Assembly: GCA_018398765.1 (NCBI GenBank)
Contig: JAHBMJ010000748.1
Coordinates: 6,108-38,903, forward strand
DNA from: Chromera velia
Lineage: Eukaryota; Sar; Chromeraceae
Length of the DNA stretch: 32,796 nt
Reading direction: 5' to 3'
Positions 22,714 to 32,796 of this stretch are shown here, piece after piece. A program made the translations under genes and the position numbers. The number at the start of each line of letters is the position of its first letter. Position 1 is the stretch's first letter. The notes beneath the pieces are model-generated. The model was not told the origin of the DNA and did not search any database. It saw only the letters and a list, made by a program, of their open reading frames with translations.

Positions 22714-23504
22714 ATGAAAAGACGGCCTTCTAGCAGTGGACACAAACCGCTAGCAAAGAGGCAGCTAAGTGACCGTGACAAGCAAAGAGATGGAGATCAG
22801 CAGAGGAACGGAAAGAGAAAGAGGAAGAGGGGGGGTGAGGGCGATAAAGGAGGGAGAATGCTGACCGAATACTGGAGAGGGAGAGGCAAGAGTACAGCAA
22901 AAAGGAGAGGACACTCTGGAGAGAGGGACAAAACCTTTGGTCAATCCATTGATCCGTTGGGACGGGTTGCGTGTGGTTGCCTCCCTCCGGCCCCCGTTCT
23001 TCATTTCTTTTTTGACCAACCAAACTGCAGCAGCAGCAGCAGCAGCAGCAGCAACTCAGGCTCTTCCCGTCGTTTCGTTAATTCCCTCCTGTGTGGATTT
23101 CTCCCCTTCTTGACGTTGCTCACTTGTTTATTTCTCGGCAACAGGGTCTAGCAGGCCATTGAGTGAGCACTGCTCCTTCCACCAGCTTTGACCGAACGCC
23201 ATTCCTTTCCTTCAAACTTTAAGAAGAGCTTCAAGAAGCTGAATTGGATCGAAAGTCTGTCTTTTCCTCTCCACTCTTCGTCTCTTCTCTCCCTCTCCCA
23301 AAGTCGATACACGGTCACATGGACCAAAAACAAAAAAAGAAAAAATGTCCTTCCGAAAGCGAAGCAGTCCATACCCCCCTCCAGTGGGACCTCCACAGGA
23401 AGAAACGTCAGAGGAGGGACAAGAAGAGAAGGAAAGAAAGAGTTTCTGTGTCCACTCAACTCTTTCATTTCTGTATTTTCTTCATTCATTCATTCTTTCT
23501 TTCT
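22714..23504 (+). other. Spacer with doubtful basic ORFs
   Basis: An ATG frame at 22714-23151 encodes a very Lys/Arg-rich, then Ser-rich sequence that crosses a (CAG)n array and ends in a hydrophobic tail. A second ATG at 23345 starts MSFRKRSSPYPPPVGPPQ and stops after 56 codons. Both are low-complexity and lack support. The end of the region is the 3' flank of the coiled-coil gene. Confidence 0.25.
23028..23052. repeat. (CAG)n trinucleotide repeat
   Basis: About eight CAG/AGC units follow CTGCAG. Read on the plus strand in the doubtful frame they give poly-Ser. Confidence 0.85.
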
Positions 23505-26500
23505 TCATTTCTTAAAGAAGAAGGACTCCAGCATTCGTCTCATCTGGTCGACCTGCACACATAGGTAGAGAGAGACAGGAAGGGCAGACAGAGGAAAGAA
23601 CCTGTGCAGGTTGTTGACAGGAACTACTACGTACACTCTGTTCTCTTTGTTTCTCAGTCACTTCATATGAACATTTACACTCACAGGATAACCGTCAGAG
23701 AGTCGATAAATGACCAGGAGCAACCCTCTGCGCAAGAGTGCTTCGATGCAGAGGCTAACACCCTACGACGGATGTCCAATTTTGGTGCACTGCCAGACTC
23801 ACAGCAAGTCTCGAGCGGGCTTTCTCCGGACGGAGGTATACTTCTGGAGCGAGCTTTCTGGGCGTCGCCTTGAGTACGCATGGGAGGAAGCTTCCTTCTC
23901 TCAAAATTTGAAAGAAAAAGAAAATGGCCATCCACAGAGAAAGCAACTCAGTCACCCGAGCACTCTCACCCCCTCACCCACTGACCTCTGCTTGGGCCCG
24001 AGCGATGTCTTCGTCCTTCTCTCTCTGGACTCTTCCCATGGTGTCACGGAGTTCTGATTTCTCTCCCTGCAGAGAACAACAAGAAGGAAGACAAAGAGAA
24101 GCTGCTTGGTTGGGAACAGCAGAAAACATACGCAAATGAAAAATCAAATGCAGGCAGGCAAAATGGAAAGAATGAGATAAAGCGATGCTCAAAGAATCGC
24201 AGTAAGACTCTGGCAAATAAAAAAAAAACATCTATCCTTCCACACCCACCCTCATTCTCTCCAGCTCTCTCCGTGTGAGCTCGAGTGATTCTTGGAGTGT
24301 CCCTGCCCTCTCTGCTCTAACTTCCATCTCACGATAGGCCTCCGAGAGGGAACACAGGGCGGCCTTTGCTTTCAGCTTCTCTGCAAATTCATGCTCTCTC
24401 TCTGTCTTCGCGTCCGAGGCCTCCCTTTTCGCCTCTGCCAGCTCTCGTGCTGCCGCTTCTACTGCTGCGATTTGGTCGTGGGCCTCCTTCTGGAAGGTTG
24501 ACAGCTCTCTGCGGAGGTTTGCAGTGTCCGCGGTGTGGCTCCTGCAGAAACGAAGGGAAGAAAAAGGGGGGACATCTCATGAGATTAGAGCGAGAAAGAG
24601 AGGAAAGGAAACAAGGAGTCGCTGGAGTGGGTATCGTAGGAAGAAAGCGAAAGGCAGAAAAAGACCCCCCGGACAATTTGTCCCTTTCTGTCTCAGACCG
24701 CCCCTTCTGCTCCCAAAGACAAACAACAAAAAAAGAAAAATACCGACCTTAGTTGTCCGTACAGGTGTTCGTTTTCTGCCCTTGCCCTCTCTGCCTCCTT
24801 AGTCCTCAGCTCCGTCATCTCCCTCTGTTCCGCCAGGGTGCGACACAGAGCGTCGGCACGATTCTCTGAAGATCTAAGAGACTGCAAGCAGACAGGTAGA
24901 TAGACAGAGAGACAATATGATTTCTTCTTCTCCCTCAGACAGACAGACAGGCATGCAGGCAGGTGGACTGGCAGACTGTCTGTCTCTTTCTTTCTTTCTT
25001 TCTTTACCTGAATTCTCTTCATGTACACACTGACACAGAGACGGGAGCAGGAAAGGTTCCGATTAAGGACAGACAATGAAGCCACAGAGCGCACCTGCCC
25101 GCACTGTCAGAGAAGCAAACGATAGACCACGGATACGAACGCAGAGCATTCCCAAAATGGAAGCAAATAAGCGCACATACGTGCACAAAGACGAATAAAC
25201 CCACCTCCTCCAGTTCTGCGTTGCACCTTCGCAGACACGCTTCTCTGTCTGCCGCCTCTCTCAGATGAAGTGTCTGCTCTGCCTCCCTCCTCGCGGCTTC
25301 CCTCTCCTTGGCTGCTGCCAGTCTCTCCGTCTCCTGCAGCCTCGCGTCTGTGGATTCCAGTCGGCCCTGCAGGGTCTGCAGCTCTCGGAGCCTCTGCAGG
25401 GGGGAAGGGATGGAACAAAGACTGACATTTATATACTTGACATCCATGTATACACAGGATACGAGAGAGATGGGTTGGAAAGAGAACCCAAGGGCAGAAT
25501 CAGCGACAGAAGCAGAAATGTGAAGCCCGAGAGACTGGAAGACTGCAAAGGAAAAAAGAGAGACAGACTACCAAGAAAAAAACGAGATCGGGACCAACAG
25601 CGGACATCTGGATGAATAAGCTGTGCCTGCCAATCTGCCACACAACCAGCAGCAAGACAGAAGACTGTGTATGAGTGCGATCTCCTGCGGACAGACCTCT
25701 TTCTCCTTTTCCTGTTCAGCGAAGAGCTGCCCTTCTAGTGCTGCCACCCTCTCCTTACAAGCCAGCGTCGCGATTTCCGCTCTGTGCAGGCTCTCTCTCA
25801 TCCTGGTGTTGTCCTCGTCCAAGTTGGCCACCTCTCTCGTGAGGTCTTTGTTGGCAGCATCTCTGACGGCGACGTCCTGGGTCTTCTCGGCCACTCGTCT
25901 CTCGGCATCTGCAGTCATCTCCTCCTGTCTCTGCAGACGTCCGTACAGACTTGTGCGCTCCTCCTGCCACGCTCTTTCTGATGCAGCAAGACGGTCTTGA
26001 AGATCTACACACCGACGCTCCGAGTCTCTGAGTTGACTCTCCGTCTCTGCACACCTCGCCTCTAGGACTGCGCAGTGATTTGATAACTCGGCAGATCTTT
26101 TCATTGACTGTGCAAGTCGAGAAGCCGTCTCCTCCAACTGGATCGCTGTTTGTCTCGCATCCTCTTCTGCCGTCTCCTTTTGAGACCTCACAAGGCCGAG
26201 CTCATCATTGGAGCAACGGAGAGACGCCTGCAGATCTGCAACTGACGACCGGAGAGCTGCTGCTTCTGCCTGGGCTCTAGTCGTTTCCTGAACAAAAGAA
26301 AAGAGGAGGGAGGGACAGGAGGATGAGGAAGAGACAAGGGAGACAAAAAAATGACGACACATCCGAAAAAAGTGAACCGATTCCGTGGATGTCATCGACA
26401 AATCAGTTCTGCTTTTTGAATTTATCGTTCCCTTCCTTGTGGACTGGTTTCAAAAGTGTTCGCCCTCTAAAGCCTGTGTAATGCTGGGGAAGCTTTGTTG

Positions 26501-27910
26501 CAGGGAAGTTCATTCAGCATTATTCCATCACTTTGTGGCATGACCGACATGTACTGCTCCCTTCCTTCCTGAAAGATGGCTTCGTATCTCAAAGCAACTC
26601 AATTATTTTGTTTCGACTTCAGTCACCCCGCCCTTTCGCTCTGACGAACCTCCACAAGTCTGGTCTGCGTGCGGTCTCTTTCCTCTGTCACCACTGCAAG
26701 CGTAGCCTCTGTTTCTTGGAGCTGCATAGAATTTATGCAGGAGAGGACGGAGCATACGGAATCGGCAAAATGCTGAAGTGAAAGACGGGGAAGCCTGTTG
26801 AAGCCGCAAAAATCTACGGGAACCAATGACTAACCGTTACCAATAAACCTTTTTCACCCTTCCACACCCACCCTGTTACTTCTTCCCATCCGTCTGTTTG
26901 TGGAGAAGCACCTTTTCTACTCAAGCCACCATTTCCCAAGGATGCGATTCGCAGTCCAGCAAGTCATACAAAAAGGTCAGTCAAATTGAAGTTACTGACC
27001 CGTCTCTCCAGATTTCTGCACTCTTCCACAACGCTCTGCAATTCCTCGATGGCATGGGCTTGCGAGTCCATGATACGTCGGCAGTCTGTCACCTCCCTGG
27101 TTCGTGCTGCGAGGTCTGCCTGGGCCTCGAGGGTGGCTGCAGCTGCCTCCTCGATTCTCTGTCTGAGAGCCAGAATGTCCCTCTCCAGCTGTGCCTCCCT
27201 GCTCTCTCCCATCTGTCTCACCTCCTCCGCCTCTGCCCGGGCTCCCTCGGCAGAAATTTGGACGTCTCGGGCCTGCAGGATTAAAAGAAGAAATCAGTGT
27301 GTCAAGAAAGAAAGAAAGAAAGAAAGGAAGAAACGGCATCGCGAAGACAGTCGGGGGAGGACGCAAGGACAGAGAGGATGACCTTTGAAAATATCCGAAG
27401 AAAACTTGGTGATCTAAGGTCTGAAGAACACCTCAAGCAGGGTTCCGTAGAAAAGGATGCAGAGTGCAGAAAACCGCATGTTCTAGCAATCTTATAATAA
27501 TGACGGCTTCGACGCATATGTGCATTTATTCATTTATTCACGGATTGATGAGAGCTCGATCTTGACTGACCACTTCCTGAAGTCTTCGGAGGGCCCGGTT
27601 GCTTGAGTCGTCTGACACCGCCAGTCTCGTTGAGCCGTCTCCTGAGAGACCGAGCTCAGAACAGGCCTGTCGGATCTCCGCAGTCAGGCGGGCCTTCAGA
27701 GTCGACTCGCTGTGCTCACGGCTGCACACAGAGAGAAAAGAGAAGAGATGAAGAGAAGTGCATGGAGTCAGAAGAGCGAGAAACGAAACGAAAAGAAAAT
27801 AACAGGTGAAACGGAACGTGAGGAACGGGCTTTCCCTGAAGAGAGGCAGAATCGAGCCGTTGATCTTTCATTCCTCTGAAATGATAGTTTCACACCCTTT
27901 TCCCGCGTGT

Positions 27911-27968
<58 letters not shown>

Positions 27969-30453
27969 GTGTGTGAGTGTGTGTGTGTGTATGTGTGTGT
28001 GTGTGTGTGTTTAATTGTCTGTCTGTGCGTACGTATGCGCATTGGATGTCAAAAATCAATTCAGCTCTTAATCCTCTTTCCAACCTGATGAGCATCGCAG
28101 CAGACGCCGCTGCGTCTTCTCTGGAAGTGGTGAGAGCTGCCCTCAGTCTGCACAGTTCCTCGTCTTTCCGACTGCATTTGGACAGCTGTAACGGCAGAAA
28201 AAGGTAGCAGGGAGAGAAGGGACGTCAATCGTGGGGCATTTGCACGGACGGAGGCGGAAAGTGTCCTTTAGAAATCCTTCTGTCTTTGTGGAAGACGCGT
28301 CAAGCTGACTCGCGTGCACTTGAGTGTATCAACTCTTGCTACTCATGGAGCAGGCCGCCCTGGAGCATACTGGGCAGATAGGGAGAGAAGACGACAGCAG
28401 TACAGTGAGGCAGACAGACAGGAGGTGCAAGATTCCTCTTAAAAGACAACTTCATGCTCGTTCAACTGACCAGCGCATGATTGCGTCTGCTGAGAAGGTG
28501 CAGCTCTGCCATCTGTTCTCGGAGGCGTGTGCTGAGTCGGGAGGCGTCAGACGACATGAGAGAATCTTGTGTTGCATTGGCGACGTCTGCAGCTGCAGAG
28601 GCTGACACAGACGCTTGGAGAGTGCCTCGGAATGCAGTGGAGTCTGCAGTGGCTGTGGGAATGGGTGAGGTCTTCAAGGGAGAGACGCGTGAGGTCTTGA
28701 GAGGAGAATCCGATCCTCTGAGGGAAGAAATGAGGGGGGAGCGTTGTGTAGTTTTGAGAGGGGATTCGCGTGTGGTCTCCCAAGGTTTGGACTTTGTAGT
28801 TGCAGTGCCCTTGGCATAGGACAGCTGTGCGCCTAGCAGATTGACAGTGGCTCCGACAGGATCATCTACGGGTGCTGCAATCTGCTGCGTTGCGGTGTAA
28901 GAGAGAACAGGGTGGGGTCGTACGGACTTGATTTCTGTTCCTATGACCTGGAGAGGGGGTGCGGGTGCAGGTTGGGAGCGTCGGAGGGCTGCTTGGAGAG
29001 TACCGGCACCAGTGGCTGCAGGTTTGAGGGTGGCAACTCCCGATACATGTGCCATGGGGGGGGGAAGAATAGTAGCACCAGAGGGGACAATCGGAACAGG
29101 GACGGCTGCTTTTCGGGTCCCGATCAGGAGAGTGGAGTCGTTGACTGGAAGGGGGGGTGCGGAGATTTGAAGAGTGACAGGGGCTGCGGTTCGAATTCTA
29201 GGAGAGGATACCCGGGCAGTGACGTGTCTCCGCGGAGAGGACAGAGAGAGTGCAAGTTTCTTTCGGATGCTGTCGGCAGATGAATCTAGGGATCCGGAGA
29301 CTGTTAGCGTCTGCTGCGTGGGGGGGGGAACGGGGAGGTGGGAGATGAGGGCAGCTGCTTGAGTGATGGCAGCTGATGTCCCTGTAGAATTTGGGGAAGG
29401 CTCCAGTTCCAGATTTTTGGGCGATCTCTCTGCGGCAGTGGTGGCTGTGTAGGTCATTCTGGTTGCCATGGTCTGTCTCTCGGGGGAGGACGGGGGCGGT
29501 GGGGCAGCTGGGAAGGGGGAGCGAATGTCTGTGGGTCGGCCTGTTGAGTTTAGTCGGGGAGGATACGCGTCTGAGTGCAGAGCGTTTGTCATTGCAAGTG
29601 GCTGGGATTGTCTCTTTGTGCTTATCATTGTTTGTCTCTCTCTGTCAGTACTTGCAACCAAACTGCTGAGCACACCGGCAGTATCCATTCCCGCAACCGT
29701 ACGAGTGAAGTCAAATGGCTCGGCGGCAACCTGGGCTTCTGTTGCAAAGGCTTGAGGAGCAGGTGCTTGGGAGGTGGAGAGCAGCGCATCCTGGCCAGTG
29801 GCCTGTCTATTGGGTGTTGCATCCAGTTGAGTCCCTCCCACTGTGCCTATGCCTGCCCCTCCCATAGTCGTCCTTGCTTGTGCTGAAGGAGAGACATTGG
29901 CAGTCTGGAAGGGCCAGGGTCTAATGTCCTTCAACGTTTCTCTTGAACAGCGACTCATGTCTAAATTCTCCCCTGTCGGCATGACAGGCGGAATTGTACA
30001 GCCTGGCGAGAAGATTTTGTGATCCTGTAGACGGCCTGTGAGGGTCGAGGCCTCTCCTGTGAGGCCAGCAGAGGAGAGGCCCCCAGAAGTTCTTGGGCCC
30101 AATTGGCAGAATTCTGATTGGGGTGCCAGGCACTGAGGTCCTCCCTCTGTGACATTGCTTTTGCTTTGTGAAATCTTTTCAGCAGGGGTGTCAAGCGCGC
30201 TTGTGAGAGGCTTTGAGAGGTCCAGTCGAGTCGCCTGCGTTTTCTGCGCAGGTGAAGTTGAGCGTGGGGATCCGCCCTTGGGAGTGACTGTGACCACGAA
30301 GCTCGGGTGTTCATTGAAGTTTGGATCCCGCCTCGAAGACGACATTGTGACTGTTGCGCCAACTTCTGCAGAGAAGCCAGAAGCCGTTGCTTGCTGTGTT
30401 GCGTGTTGCTCGGACGCGTTGCCTTGCTCGGGTTGGCCCGTGTTGTCACTCAT
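23505..30453 (-). CDS. Long coiled-coil protein with SPLK-motif-rich N-terminal region
   Basis: Exons on the minus strand: 30453-28471, 28185-28085, 27721-27571, 27272-27000, 26721-26650, 26287-25697, 25393-25205, 24881-24748, 24541-24250, 24066-23986, 23552-23505. All junctions keep phase, giving 1304 residues from an ATG (MSDNTGQPEQG) to a stop after VDQMRRMLESFFFKK. Residues 1-640 are Ser/Thr/Pro/Ala-rich and probably disordered. Around 563-597 are repeated S/T-P sites (ESPLKT, RSPLIS, DSPLKT, VSPLKT), typical of proline-directed kinase targets. From about 640 to the end the protein is an almost continuous, charged, heptad-like helix rich in Glu/Arg/Ala, broken near 720-735 by a short Gly/Ser-rich linker. 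This pattern suits a cytoskeletal, centriolar or basal-body scaffold, or a tether, but no family was recognised. No membrane segment is visible. Confidence 0.82.
24900..25006. repeat. CAGA and CTTT microsatellites in an intron of the coiled-coil gene
   Basis: In the intron 25204-24882 there are (CAGA)n blocks around GACAATATGATTTCTTC and then (CTTT)n. The CAGA block next to an AATATG-pyrimidine stretch is reminiscent of the dispersed family at 10200, so this may be a decayed fragment of it. Confidence 0.5.
27298..27326. repeat. (GAAA)n microsatellite
   Basis: A GAAA array just upstream of the exon starting at 27272 (minus strand). On the transcribed strand it reads TTTC and forms part of the pyrimidine-rich region before the acceptor. 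Confidence 0.8.
27917..28011. repeat. (TC)n(GT)n compound microsatellite
   Basis: About 50 bases of TC followed by about 45 bases of interrupted GT, in the 363-base intron between the exons 28185-28085 and 27721-27571 of the coiled-coil gene. Confidence 0.92.
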
Positions 30454-32679
<2,226 letters not shown>

Positions 32680-32796
32680 TAGGTCAGCAATTAACCAGCA
32701 CACATGCACACCAGACATGATCAGACAGGGAACGGTAGGGGGGTGCACCTGGGGAGTCGTGAAGCTGGGTTCATGACGGACGCCAACAGACTCGAG

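Noticed and set aside
23681-23899. Terminal exon of the coiled-coil gene ending SFIDSLTVIL
   Set aside because: It would need an 86-base intron with a weak acceptor; 23552-23505 has a strong pyrimidine tract, correct phase and heptad-like sequence.

Overview
This is nuclear DNA from an intron-rich unicellular eukaryote. Five protein genes can be supported, and four of them are split by spliceosomal introns, mostly about 180 to 580 bases long. Mosaic composition, abundant microsatellites and the plant/Plasmodium-type insertion in the adenosylhomocysteinase fit an alga or protist. My best guess is a photosynthetic alveolate (a chromerid such as Chromera), but the sequence alone does not prove this. 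Nothing looks prokaryotic, viral or organellar.

Layout. (1) 32-9274, plus strand: nine coding exons (5' end outside the window) of a very large chromatin protein with DDT, WHIM2 and WSD-like motifs, several AT-hook-like motifs and a Tudor-like module resembling the ancillary domain of ARF and PHIP/BRWD proteins. (2) 9275-11212: AT-rich spacer, a GGAA array and (CAGA)n arrays carrying the second copy of a dispersed element whose first copy lies inverted in intron 4 of gene 1. (3) 11213-12157, minus: an intronless gene with a 2OG-Fe(II)-oxygenase-like H-x-D...H...R pattern. (4) 12158-16069: mostly non-coding, with a tentative Cys-rich split gene (12484-13881, plus) and an AT-rich island. (5) 16070-21501, minus: a five-exon gene for a long, mostly disordered protein of unknown function, with an acidic tract. 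(6) 21502-23504: spacer with an AT-rich island, a palindrome cluster and two doubtful ORFs. (7) 23505-30453, minus: an eleven-exon gene for a roughly 1300-residue protein with a Ser/Thr/Pro/Ala-rich N-terminal half with SPLK motifs and a long coiled coil. (8) 30454-31151: a divergent promoter region. (9) 31152-32678, plus: S-adenosylhomocysteine hydrolase, running out of the window at its 3' end.

The exon models were built by eye from reading frame, splice signals and phase. In the three large genes the summed exon lengths are exact multiples of three (5820, 4158 and 3915 bases), a useful internal check. The genes do not form a pathway. The only functional thread is loose: gene 1 is a chromatin factor, and SAHH removes the product inhibitor of all SAM-dependent methyltransferases. 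The most interesting global signal is the splice-site grammar: most donors have C at +3 (GTCAGT-like) and nearly all acceptors end in GCAG.
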